The position numbers were made by a program, and so were the translations under genes. The notes beneath the pieces were generated by a model. It saw only the letters and a program-made list of their open reading frames with translations, was not told where the DNA came from and made no database searches. From contig JAJQEO010000032.1 of assembly GCA_021201665.1 (NCBI GenBank), positions 1 to 34,975 on the forward strand: a stretch of DNA of 34,975 nt. Reading direction: 5' to 3'. The stretch comes from Lachnospiraceae bacterium. GTDB lineage: Bacteria > Bacillota > Clostridia > Lachnospirales > Lachnospiraceae. Shown here piece by piece: positions 18,915 through 26,241 of the stretch (position 1 is its first letter; each line of letters opens with the position of its first letter).

Positions 18915-20300
18915 CTACAACATCGCCAGCCGCCTCCAGGTCCCCCGGGCATAGCGGATCACAAAGCACAGAATTCGGAACACCCAGTCAATTACCATGC
19001 CGATCCAGACACCCACCGCGCCGTAGCCCATCTGCTGTCCCAGCACGATGCTGATGCCGATCCGGAATACGCACATGGAAAAAATGGAGATGCCCATGGT
19101 ATATTTCACATCGTTGCATGCGCGCAGCATATTGGGAAAGGTAAATGCCATCGGCCAGAGCAGAATCGCGAATCCGTCATGGATCCGCACCAGCAGAGCT
19201 GCCAGCGTGGTCGTCTCCTCCCCCAGTCCATAAAGAGTCAGAATCGGCTCCAGGAACAGCAGAATCGAGCCGGCACACACCAGCGTCAGCCCATAGGCAC
19301 AGAGGATCAGTTTTTTCGTATAATAACGGATCTGCTCCTCATCTCCCGCCCCGACACAGCGGCCGATCACGGCAATCATGGCCAGATTCATGGCCTGTCC
19401 GCCGATGCAGCCCATGGCGTCCAGACTGTTGGCCACGCCGTTCGCAGCGATCTGGACCGTACCAAAGCCGGAAATGATACTTACAACCACGACACGCCCC
19501 AGCTGAAAAATGCCATTCTCGATGCCGCTTGGGATGCCGATCAGATAAATACGCCGGATCAGATTCCTGTCAAAGCGAAATTTTCCCGGGTCAATGTGGA
19601 TTTCCAGCTTCGGATTGTGCAGCAAAACATACAGGACGATTGCCGCAAACGCGCGGGAAATCAGCGACGGCACCGCGACGCCGACCACGCCCGCATGCAG
19701 AACGAAAATGCCGATGGCATTGCCGACCACGTTGATCAGATTCATGACAATGGATACCTTCAGCGTGATTTTCGCGTTATTCATCACGCGGAAAATCGCG
19801 GCAGAGGCATTATAAACAGCCAGAAACGGATAGGACAGTGCGGAAATCGCCATGTAAAGCGCAGCCGCCTCAAACACATCCGCGTCAATGCTGCCAAAAA
19901 ACAGACGGATCAGCGACTGTCTGCCCAAAATGATCAAAATGGAGAGCACGATCGTAATTAATAGTGTCGAAACAATCAACTGCATCACCGAATGGCAGGC
20001 GCTGTCGCGCTTTTTGGCTCCCAAAAACTGTGATGTCACGACCGCGCCGCCGGTCGAGAGCGCGGAAAGCACCGCGAACACCAGGTTATTAAACATATCT
20101 ATCAAAGACACGCCTGAGACGGCCGCCTCTCCCGCGTTGGACACCATCATCGTATCCGCCATTCCGACTGTGATTGCAAGCGCCTGCTCCAGCACCAGCG
20201 GCAAAATCAGAATCAGCAGGTCATGGTTGGAAAACAGCCGGCTGACCGGCTGTGTGTTGTTTGGTGTTGTTTTTATTTTTGTATTCATTCTCGTCGCCAT
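18915..20300 (-). CDS. MATE-family exporter (NorM/DinF-like)
   Basis: This integral membrane protein of 461 residues has about twelve hydrophobic helices; it begins its first helix with LLILILPLVLEQALAITVGM, and MADTMMVSNAGEAAVSGVSL is a typical MATE helix-1/2 region. A start at ATG 20300 is preferred (AGGAAG 6 nt upstream) over a TTG further upstream. It belongs to a different MATE branch from 13393-14799. Substrate unknown. Confidence 0.9.
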   Translation of the reverse strand: MATRMNTKIKTTPNNTQPVSRLFSNHDLLILILPLVLEQALAITVGMADTMMVSNAGEAAVSGVSLIDMFNNLVFAVLSALSTGGAVVTSQFLGAKKRDSACHSVMQLIVSTLLITIVLSILIILGRQSLIRLFFGSIDADVFEAAALYMAISALSYPFLAVYNASAAIFRVMNNAKITLKVSIVMNLINVVGNAIGIFVLHAGVVGVAVPSLISRAFAAIVLYVLLHNPKLEIHIDPGKFRFDRNLIRRIYLIGIPSGIENGIFQLGRVVVVSIISGFGTVQIAANGVANSLDAMGCIGGQAMNLAMIAVIGRCVGAGDEEQIRYYTKKLILCAYGLTLVCAGSILLFLEPILTLYGLGEETTTLAALLVRIHDGFAILLWPMAFTFPNMLRACNDVKYTMGISIFSMCVFRIGISIVLGQQMGYGAVGVWIGMVIDWVFRILCFVIRYARGTWRRLAML

Positions 20301-20413
20301 TTTTGTCTTCCTGTTCGAGGTTCGCTCCTCGTGCAAGCTTAAAATCTTTTTTATTCTGCTTGTGTATTACTTTGCAGATTTTTCCCCAGGATACCTGCCG
20401 GTGGTCTTACGCA

Positions 20414-20986
20414 TCATTCTGCAGCTTTCTCTTCCACTTTCTCTCCCAGATACCGATCTACTTCCCGCATCACTTCAAGCAGGTTTTCCAGATCCCGCTC
20501 CCAGTCTCCCGTCTCCAGAGAATGATTCGCGTCCGCAATTATTGTAAGCGGCAGGCCTCTTTTTTCGCACTCCTCTTTTACAATCTCTGTCTCCACCCAG
20601 CCATCCTTCGTGCCGTGGAAGACAATCCCCGGCTGCTCCATCAGCGGAAATGACTGCGCTACCGGCGTAAAATATACATTCTTCGTCTTTAACCCATGCT
20701 TTGCCCCATAAGCGGACGCGATCGCCGTGCCGACGCTTTTCGATAAAAACAAAATCTCCTCATACGCGGAAAAATCCACGTCCTTCAAAAGCTCCTCCGC
20801 CTGCTCCAGCGCCAGATAAAAACACTCCTCCATCTTTTTGGCATCGCCCTTGACGCCGGGCGGAAAATTTCCATACGGCACATCCCTCAGCTCATAGCCG
20901 TGTGACACAGCAACCTTTTTACCATAATAAAGCAGCGGCTTGTCCGCATGATAGCCGATGCCCGGAAACGCAACTGCAAGCTTCAT
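20414..20986 (-). CDS. Small alpha/beta-hydrolase-fold protein
   Basis: The 190-residue protein has the order expected of an alpha/beta hydrolase: a nucleophile elbow FLSKSVGTA (Ser84), an acid in HGTKDGWV (Asp128) and a His in ANHSLETG (His155). This is the short esterase/dienelactone-hydrolase-like size class without a lid. The first strand KLAVAFPGIGYHAD probably forms the oxyanion hole. Substrate unknown. It has its own promoter at 21071-21098. Confidence 0.8.
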   Translation of the reverse strand: MKLAVAFPGIGYHADKPLLYYGKKVAVSHGYELRDVPYGNFPPGVKGDAKKMEECFYLALEQAEELLKDVDFSAYEEILFLSKSVGTAIASAYGAKHGLKTKNVYFTPVAQSFPLMEQPGIVFHGTKDGWVETEIVKEECEKRGLPLTIIADANHSLETGDWERDLENLLEVMREVDRYLGEKVEEKAAE

Positions 20987-21070
20987 TTTTCATTTGCCTC
21001 CTGCCATTCATTTAGGACTGTGCGAACGTATCGCACACTTTCCAGATTTACGTCATTTCAGCCATCGCCC

Positions 21071-21098
21071 ATCATAGCACATTTTTCTGTAAAGTCTA
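21071..21098 (-). promoter_or_regulatory. Promoter of the alpha/beta hydrolase gene
   Basis: On the minus strand TAGACT (21093-21098) and TATGAT (21071-21076) are 16 bp apart, with a TG one base before the -10 (extended -10). The surrounding bases are almost the same as in the msrC promoter at 30269-30296. Confidence 0.6.
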
Positions 21099-21167
21099 CA
21101 GGGTAAAAAAGATTTTTTTGCGCGGGCAGCAAAGCTGCCATAATTTCTCTCGCGCCCCAGCGCATCA

Positions 21168-21204
21168 TAAAAAAAGACTGATCACTTTTCACCGCAATCA
21201 GTCT
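21168..21204 (-). terminator. Terminator after the HsdR remnant
   Basis: AGACTGAT (21175-21182) pairs with ATCAGTCT (21197-21204); the minus-strand transcript continues with TTTTTTT. It lies 24 bp past the stop of the HsdR-like fragment. Confidence 0.85.
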
Positions 21205-21227
21205 AACAATGTAAAAGCATTCAGATA

Positions 21228-21940
21228 TTATGCAGCTTCTTTGTACTGTAAATAAACATACTCGTAGATCCTCCTCCGATATTCTGAGATGCGGATTTCA
21301 TCATAGCTTTCCGGGAGCCCTTCCCAGAGAACATCCCGGATCAGGTTATCCACCGCGGCTTTTGTTTCCTGCTTATCGGTCCAATGATCGAACTCAGCAA
21401 TCTTTGCTTTAATTTTTGCCAGCAGGTCAATGGCTACTTCTTTTAATTTTTTAATATCCTGCCTGGACAGATTGTCCTGGAACAGCAGGTCATACAAGGA
21501 CAGCTCTTCGTCGCTTGAAAATCCTTCCCGGACATAACGCTGCTGCTCACGGTCCAGATTAGACGCTAAATCCATCAATTCCATGAATGTCTTTTCTATC
21601 GTTGCCCTGTCCTGTTCGGCATTATACTGATTAATAATTTCCTGATATCGTTCATAGTAATTGATGCGCCCTGGATTAACCGCTATCATCTGTTCCAGAC
21701 GCATGGCGATCAGATTTTCCAGGTCCTTCATAACCAGATTCTTTTTCTTTGCTCTGGCAAATTCCCGGCGCAGCAAAGCAAAATCAATCCTGATGATGTC
21801 AAACTGGCGGGAAGGAACAAGGCCAGTACCCTGATTCTCAATGAGAATATACTCATTTACAATACCGTTAATCTGTACCATCAGATCCGTATTGTCCGCA
21901 TGCCTGCGTTTTTTCTGAAGTTCCTCATCGCTTCGATTTC
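21228..21940 (-). pseudogene. hsdR: C-terminal fragment of a type I restriction enzyme R subunit
   Basis: About 230 residues match the C-terminal helical domain of HsdR, which contacts the methyltransferase core: LMVQINGIVNEYI, RREFARAKKKNLVMKDLENL, NYYERYQEIINQYN, EQDRATIEKTFMELMDLA, GFSSDEELSLYDLLF and FDHWTDKQETKAAVDNLI. The nuclease and helicase parts of HsdR are missing and there is no hsdM or hsdS nearby. At about 21930-21940 the similarity stops abruptly and the DNA continues as a phage tail gene in another frame, so this is a fusion remnant. The residues upstream of the HsdR-like part are out-of-frame phage sequence. A natural stop codon and terminator follow. Confidence 0.85.
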
Positions 21941-22426
21941 TTCCTGTGTGTGGGCGCATTCCACATCGCAGGCCGTGCAGCAAAAGGAAATAAATCCCCA
22001 TGCCGTACCTGTCGAGTCCGTGCTGGAGAAGTCCTTGTCAAAGCGAAGCATATAATCATAAGCTGTGATTTCAAGACAAGACAAAGTCCGGTTTGCCTCC
22101 GCGACCTCGAAAATTCCCATTGGAACCGTCTCATATGTTCCATCAGGCAGAAGCAGGTGGTAGTATAGCTCCACCACAGCATCTTCCAGAGTATATCGGT
22201 CTACATCCGAGTAGAGCGTGATTCCCATCTCAGCGGAATATACTGTACCCAGCTCAATCTCCGAGCTGGAGCAGCACTTTGATGTCACATAGCCGATTCC
22301 TTTTACGATGTTCTTATAATCAAAATCATACACCTTCCCGGCAGTCGTCGTAATCGTTCCTGACCAGTAGTAAGTGCGGGTATTTTCCTGCACCGCCGTC
22401 AAAAACTCATCACTCACCGCATACAT
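21930..22426 (-). pseudogene. N-terminal fragment of a siphophage tail/baseplate protein
   Basis: The first ~165 residues (MYAVSDEFLTAVQENTRTYY, IVKGIGYVTSKCCSSSEIEL, YSAEMGITLYSDVDRYTLED) resemble a tail-associated structural protein of prophages in gut Firmicutes; I know the pattern but not an agreed name. GGGAGGTG stands 5 nt before the ATG. The gene then joins HsdR sequence at 21930-21940 and stops at 21881 out of frame, so most of the protein is lost. In the parental phage this gene probably followed the DUF6711-type gene now at 23210-23579. Confidence 0.75.
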
Positions 22427-22449
22427 CAAAGCACCTCCCTTCAGAGCAT

Positions 22450-22483
22450 AATAAAAGCACCAGCCGTTTTATTGACTGATGCT
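22450..22483 (-). terminator. Terminator of toxN
   Basis: AGCATCAG and CTGGTGCT (22476-22483 and 22456-22463 on the plus strand) form an 8-bp stem with one G-T pair, followed on the minus strand by TTTATT. The stem overlaps the toxN stop codon. Confidence 0.65.
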
Positions 22484-23015
22484 ACAATTTCTTTGCTTTA
22501 TTACATTCCCTCTCCAACGCCGGGAAGTTCAAACATATTTTTCTTTTACCAAAAGGGTCTTGCGATACATACATTCTGTACAACTCGTTTGCAAGTCTTT
22601 CTATTTCGTTTTGGTGTTCCTGACACCAACTCAATTCTTTCCTGCACAATATTTTCCACTGTTTATCCTGCTCACTATCGGTTGGAAGGAGTTTCAAATT
22701 AATCACCGACACATATTCTTCTCGAACCGGGATCATGTTATTCAGATTCAGTCCTGCCAGAACCTTTCCGTTTTTATCACAGATTTTTCTGAAGGTAATG
22801 TTTTCCCGCATTGCATCAAGCTTTCCTTTCTTACCTCCCGAGTTAGAGGTCAAAGGAATACAGTATTTTGAACCATTGACCAAAACAACTATCCCCAGAA
22901 AAGGTCTCCTTTGCTTAGAGATTTGAGGGGATACAGACGGAACATTATCATCGATGTTATGTAAGTTCCTTATGTACTTCATATTCACATTGTACAGTTT
23001 AAATCTTTCGCTCAC
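22482..23015 (-). CDS. toxN: ToxN/AbiQ-family endoribonuclease toxin (type III toxin-antitoxin)
   Basis: The 177-residue product matches the ToxN/AbiQ fold by motif order: KYIRNLHNIDDNVPSV, RPFLGIVVLVNGSKYCIPLTS, a Gly/Lys-rich segment, GLNLNNMIPV and a C-terminal helical part. ToxN cleaves RNA and is held inactive by its ToxI RNA; such systems stop phage growth by abortive infection. The start is set at GTG 23015, 6 nt after AAGGAG. It has a consensus promoter and a ToxI-like RNA upstream and its own terminator. No break is seen, so it is probably active, in contrast to the phage and restriction debris on both sides. The AbiQ or CptN subfamilies are alternatives. Confidence 0.88.
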   Translation of the reverse strand: MSERFKLYNVNMKYIRNLHNIDDNVPSVSPQISKQRRPFLGIVVLVNGSKYCIPLTSNSGGKKGKLDAMRENITFRKICDKNGKVLAGLNLNNMIPVREEYVSVINLKLLPTDSEQDKQWKILCRKELSWCQEHQNEIERLANELYRMYVSQDPFGKRKICLNFPALERECNKAKKL

Positions 23016-23032
23016 AAATCTCTCCTTAAACA

Positions 23033-23061
23033 CATAGAGCCACGCTATGCGTAGCTCTATG
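23033..23061 (-). terminator. Hairpin between the antitoxin RNA and toxN
   Basis: A 13-bp stem (CATAGAGCTACGC with GCGTGGCTCTATG) and a 3-nt loop lacks a long U-run. This suits the leaky terminator known in type III systems, which makes excess antitoxin RNA and lets some transcripts reach the toxin. Confidence 0.75.
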
Positions 23062-23126
23062 GTAGTATCTGTCGCAACAGAAATACTCTCTTATGGTTTC
23101 CACTTATAGGTAGGACTCACCTTGCA
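23062..23126 (-). ncRNA. toxI: ToxI-like antitoxin RNA
   Basis: The predicted transcript begins near 23126 with AAGGTGAGTCCTACCT followed by ATAAGTGGAAACC (23095-23124). This resembles the pseudoknot-forming ToxI repeat as I know it (AAGGTGATTTGCTACCT then TTAAGTG). AGGT and ACCT can pair across the loop. A second stem follows (AGTAT-TT-CTGT with ACAG-ATACT). I see one clear antitoxin unit and no obvious tandem copies, whereas known ToxI loci usually carry two or more. Confidence 0.7.
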
Positions 23127-23131
23127 ATGTT

Positions 23132-23160
23132 ATTGTATTCGACCACAGGCCAGATGTCAA
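23132..23160 (-). promoter_or_regulatory. Near-consensus promoter of the toxI-toxN unit
   Basis: On the minus strand TTGACA (23155-23160) and TACAAT (23132-23137) are exactly 17 bp apart. The strength suits constant high antitoxin production. It lies 50 bp past the original stop of the DUF6711-type phage gene. Confidence 0.85.
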
Positions 23161-23209
23161 GCGGATTTTTACTAAATTTGATTCGTTCACTCCCACACAA
23201 AACATCTAA

Positions 23210-23579
23210 TTAAAACTCTTTCAGCGAAAAAGACACATTCCACAACCCACCATATGACGAATCCGCCTCCCGCTTGGATTTATAACCGGAGATATATCTC
23301 CGCAGAAGCAGTCTCCGCTGTCTCCATATCAAAAAACTCCACCACAATCTTTGACTGCTGCTTGTATGCCGTCAGCTTTTTAAGCCATTTTGCCGTAACA
23401 GTAAAGGACACGGAGATTGTGTGTACACCAAAGCACACCACATCTCTCTGTGTCGTTCCTGCCTTTGTCTCACCGGAGGAGTCCGCTTCCACATCCTCCA
23501 TCGACGCTTCATAAGAATCAGGCTCCGGCAGGTCTTCGCCGTCAAAGGTTAAATACTGTATAAACGCCACCGCGTACAC
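23210..23579 (-). pseudogene. Frameshifted DUF6711-type phage tail gene
   Basis: The frame starting at 23579 (MYAVAFIQYLTFDGEDLP, SMEDVEADSSGETKAGTTQR) matches a small tail protein family encoded next to the tape-measure gene. It stops early after AEIYLRL at 23280. The expected end of the family is present in another frame just downstream: GYKSKREADSSYGGLWNVSF and SLKEF, stop at 23210-23212. Restoring two bases (TA) to the ATATAT run near 23290 reconnects the frames, so a slippage deletion is the likely cause. The GTG start also lies too close to its ribosome site. Confidence 0.75.
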
Positions 23580-23588
23580 TTCCTATTA

Positions 23589-23663
23589 GCATGCCGCCAA
23601 CCGCGCAAGCGGTTTTTTCATGCGGCATGCGACTTGGCATGGGCGGCGTATGCCGCACATGCC
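23589..23663. repeat. Two adjacent long inverted repeats in the phage remnant
   Basis: GCATGCCGC (23589-23597) pairs with GCGGCATGC (23622-23630), enclosing CCGC-GCAA-GCGG followed by TTTTTT on the plus strand. Next to it GGCATGGGCGGC and GCCGCACATGCC (23636-23663) form a second hairpin. They fill the space between the tape-measure and DUF6711-type fragments. The first could terminate plus-strand transcription. Confidence 0.65.
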
Positions 23664-23670
23664 GTTTCCA

Positions 23671-24048
23671 CTAACGTCCGCCTGAGCGCAGGTTCTGTCT
23701 CTGCTGCGCACCCACGATTACCTCATCCAAGAGCGAATTGCCAAGATATACCGGAATGGAAATAATACCTGCATTCTGACTACTCAGGGAATCCACCATC
23801 TCGCGGATGCCGGAGATGATGCTTGAAACCGAATTGTCCGCTCCGCCAGTTCCATTGCTGCCATAACCGCCGCTCATCTGTGCCGCAGACACCTGGGGAT
23901 TTATCACCATATCTGCCGCCACATCCGACATCGCTCCCTGTAAGAGTCCTCGGCTCTTTTCAATACCTTCTGCCAGACCTTCCATGAAGTCAGGGATGTT
24001 AAAAAAGGAAGCCTGCAACGCCGTAGCGCCGCTCGACTTCCTCTTCAA
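23671..24048 (-). pseudogene. C-terminal fragment of a phage tail tape-measure protein
   Basis: The fragment contains FFNIPDFMEGLAEGIEKSR and ends ISIPVYLGNSLLDEVIVGAQ-QRQNLRSGGR, which is typical of the C-terminus of siphophage tape-measure proteins in gut Firmicutes. Whole proteins have 700-1500 residues; only about 120 remain. No ATG and no ribosome site precede it, so the frame is a remnant open by chance upstream. It is followed by the DUF6711-type gene, as in intact phages. Confidence 0.75.
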
Positions 24049-24060
24049 TGGCTGGTATTT

Positions 24061-24180
24061 TTATCGTCCGCCGACGGTCAGTTCCATCCGGTTCAACCGT
24101 TCTACTGCATAGCTTTCAGGCTTTTCTGTTGCCTGCCAACGGTCCGGCCCTGTGTCCAGCTTAACTTTCGGATTTTAGGT
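24061..24180 (-). pseudogene. Possible gene fragment of unknown origin
   Basis: After an in-frame stop near 24180 a short frame reads KVKLDTGPDRWQATEKPESY and continues through AVERLNRMELTVGGR to a stop at 24061-24063. The composition is protein-like but there is no start codon or ribosome site. It might be another piece of the prophage or the original host gene at the junction. I do not recognise it. Confidence 0.35.
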
Positions 24181-24220
24181 GCCAGTCGCATCAACAGGAT
24201 GAGAGCTGTTTTTTCGAGCT

Positions 24221-25120
24221 TCAAGGTGTAATAGTGACCGTCTCATTTACATAGTCGTCCACCGTCCAGTCGTCACTGTCGTATGCTCTGAGCAGGAACT
24301 CAATCTCCGTCACTTCTTCGATCCCGTTCGTCTCAAAGTCGTCCAGGCTCCACGACATGGAGCTGTACGCACATTTTCCTGCATAAACCTCCGTCGCCCA
24401 ATAGGGATCCAGCATATATCCATTCACAGATACATCATCGACAGAGATCATCAGGTCTGCCTCTGTTTTGTTGACGAGAAACAGATTCGCCGTATATCCC
24501 CAGATATCATCCATTTCAAAATCCGTGATCAGCATGGTCACCTCGTCATTGTCCACTACGAGTATGTCCGACTCCTGACTCTCTCTTTCGAACATGACCA
24601 CGTTATCCTCGCCATTTGGATAAATATGAACACTTTCTTCCGCCACTTCATCCGCCGTCCAGTCGTCGCTGTCGTACACACGGAACCAGAGCTCGATATC
24701 AGTAAATTCCCCGATGTCATCTTCGTCCAGCGAATAAAATGTAATCTCCGAGTTCTCCTTTTTCCCCGCGGCGACCTCCGTAGCAAAGTATGGATCGTTC
24801 ATCACGCCATTGACTGCTGCTGTCTCCACAGCAAACATGTAGGTGATGTCCTCGGATTTGTTTTCGAAATACGCGTTCACCGTGTAGCCAAGCCAGTCCT
24901 CCGGATCCAGACCGGTAATCCGGATCGTGCATTCGTCATTGTCCACTACTGTGATTTCCTCGAATTCCGTTTCTTCGGCCTCTGCGGGCAGGAAACTGCA
25001 GGGGATCGCTCCCACTGCCAAAACTGCAGCCAGTATCAGTGAAAAAAGGTTCTTTCCTGCTCTGCTTCCTTTTTTATTTTCTGTTCCGTTCCCTGTTTTG
25101 TTTCTTATTTTCTTTTCCAT
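24221..25120 (-). CDS. Secreted protein with two tandem copies of an unknown domain
   Basis: The N-terminus has a long basic region and then a hydrophobic signal (LFSLILAAVLAVGAIP, cleavage near AEA-EE). The mature part is two related domains of about 115 residues, each starting VVDNDE and containing a (D)PY(F/W)ATEV.AGK motif and a YDSDDWT motif near the end. The protein is very acidic and probably beta-sandwich-like. The ATG at 25120 follows AAGGGGAA by 8 nt. I do not recognise the family; it may be extracellular or loosely attached to the cell wall. Confidence 0.8.
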   Translation of the reverse strand: MEKKIRNKTGNGTENKKGSRAGKNLFSLILAAVLAVGAIPCSFLPAEAEETEFEEITVVDNDECTIRITGLDPEDWLGYTVNAYFENKSEDITYMFAVETAAVNGVMNDPYFATEVAAGKKENSEITFYSLDEDDIGEFTDIELWFRVYDSDDWTADEVAEESVHIYPNGEDNVVMFERESQESDILVVDNDEVTMLITDFEMDDIWGYTANLFLVNKTEADLMISVDDVSVNGYMLDPYWATEVYAGKCAYSSMSWSLDDFETNGIEEVTEIEFLLRAYDSDDWTVDDYVNETVTITP

Positions 25121-25195
25121 TTACCCATTTCCCCTTATCTGGCATAGTTTCATTTCAGAGTTTGCAGCCGCTTCATCAGCCGGACGCCTCTGCTC

Positions 25196-25375
25196 TTACT
25201 TTTGCTCCTTCTGCAGCTTTTTCAGCTTTCCAGAAACATTCATAAAGCCGATTCCCGATAAAAGTGCTGCCAGGCCGCCTACAATGCACGCGATCCCAAT
25301 ATCGCCGAACATGATCGAGCCCATACCCACTCCCGCAATACCAAGTATAATCAGCAGTATCCCAATAACCGTCAT
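25196..25375 (-). CDS. Small membrane protein with two transmembrane segments
   Basis: The start is set at ATG 25375 (MTVIGILLIILGIAGVGMGS), which has AAGGAGG 9 nt upstream; a longer open frame upstream lacks a ribosome site. The 59-residue product has two hydrophobic glycine-rich helices and a short basic tail (KLKKLQKEQK). Function unknown. It lies downstream of the gene at 25650-26123 on the same strand, separated by about 270 bp with no clear feature. Confidence 0.7.
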   Translation of the reverse strand: MTVIGILLIILGIAGVGMGSIMFGDIGIACIVGGLAALLSGIGFMNVSGKLKKLQKEQK

Positions 25376-25649
25376 CTTTCTTTTCCTCCTTAGGCTGAAT
25401 TTTTCATACGCGCAGCTGCCTCTTCCCCTTTGCGAATGCATTCCTCTCCAAACGCTTCGGGCTGATTTTATAAAGGCGTTTTTCCGGCAGGATCCCGGCA
25501 GCATTTGCTCATTTCGCTTATTTTAACAGATTTTACCAGACCTCGTTGACACCAAAAAGGGCGGTTTTTGTAAAATGAAGGGACAAAATATACACTACTG
25601 CTATTGCTAAAATCAATGAGTGGACCAGACAATCCGTGCACGAAAAACA

Positions 25650-26123
25650 TCATTCCCGGCTGCCACAGGGCTTTAGCGGATCCAGTCCGTTAGAAACAAG
25701 CATCTCATTGACCTCTTCCACCTCATGGATTCCATTGTTAAACGCCACAATCAGCGCCGCGTCTCTCGGGATTCTGGCGTACAGCTCTGACATTCCATAT
25801 AATTTCAGAGCCCGCTGCGTCTCTTTGAGTGTAAAGCCTGCCGCGAAGCAGATGCGGAGGATGGTATCCCGCTGAGCTGTCTTTTTCGCCTGTGCGATCA
25901 GGCGGTAGCCGTAGCGTTCCGGAATGTCTGCTTTGAGAAAAACCTCCTGCTGTGTGATGGTCTTCTGTTTAAACAGTTCACGCATATAAGCCGCAAAAGG
26001 ATGAGCCTCGTCGGCAAGGCTCTGCTGATACGCATTCAGCCAGGTCTCTATCTCGTCCGGGCGTGTTTTTCCAAGTGCTGTTTCCAGATCTGTCGTAGAA
26101 TCTCTGTACATTTCTCTCACCAT
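25650..26123 (-). CDS. Helix-turn-helix-like protein divergent from a Ser/Thr kinase
   Basis: The product, about 157 residues, is predicted all-helical. Its middle (KTITQQEVFLKADIPERYGY, then RDTILRICFAAGFTLKETQR) looks like a helix-turn-helix followed by a second helical bundle. Candidate starts are ATG 26123 (MVREMYRDS) and ATG 26111; neither has a strong ribosome site, though GGTGAG stands before the second. It is transcribed away from the kinase gene at 26242, and the two share a short control region with an inverted repeat. I infer that it regulates, or is a substrate of, the kinase. Confidence 0.65.
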   Translation of the reverse strand: MVREMYRDSTTDLETALGKTRPDEIETWLNAYQQSLADEAHPFAAYMRELFKQKTITQQEVFLKADIPERYGYRLIAQAKKTAQRDTILRICFAAGFTLKETQRALKLYGMSELYARIPRDAALIVAFNNGIHEVEEVNEMLVSNGLDPLKPCGSRE

Positions 26124-26139
26124 TTTCTTTTGTCTGTGG

Positions 26140-26158
26140 TATACTGAATGATAGTATA
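26140..26158. promoter_or_regulatory. Inverted repeat in the divergent control region
   Basis: TATACT (26140-26145) and AGTATA (26153-26158) are separated by 7 bp. The left half resembles a -10 box for the kinase and the complement of the right half a -10 box for the divergent gene, so a protein bound here could affect both. Confidence 0.4.
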
Positions 26159-26241
26159 TGTTTGTACAGGCGTGCATAGGTGCCGTAATTGTAAAGGGTT
26201 CCCCTGTATATCCCGTCCGGTTCGGACAGAAAGGCCAGAAA

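Noticed and set aside
20301..20336. TTG-started N-terminal extension of the second MATE exporter
   Set aside because: The ATG at 20300 has AGGAAG at correct spacing; the extension overlaps a small hairpin and adds no conserved residues.
21228..22001. Active type I restriction system
   Set aside because: Only the C-terminal domain of HsdR remains; the nuclease/helicase parts and hsdM/hsdS are absent.
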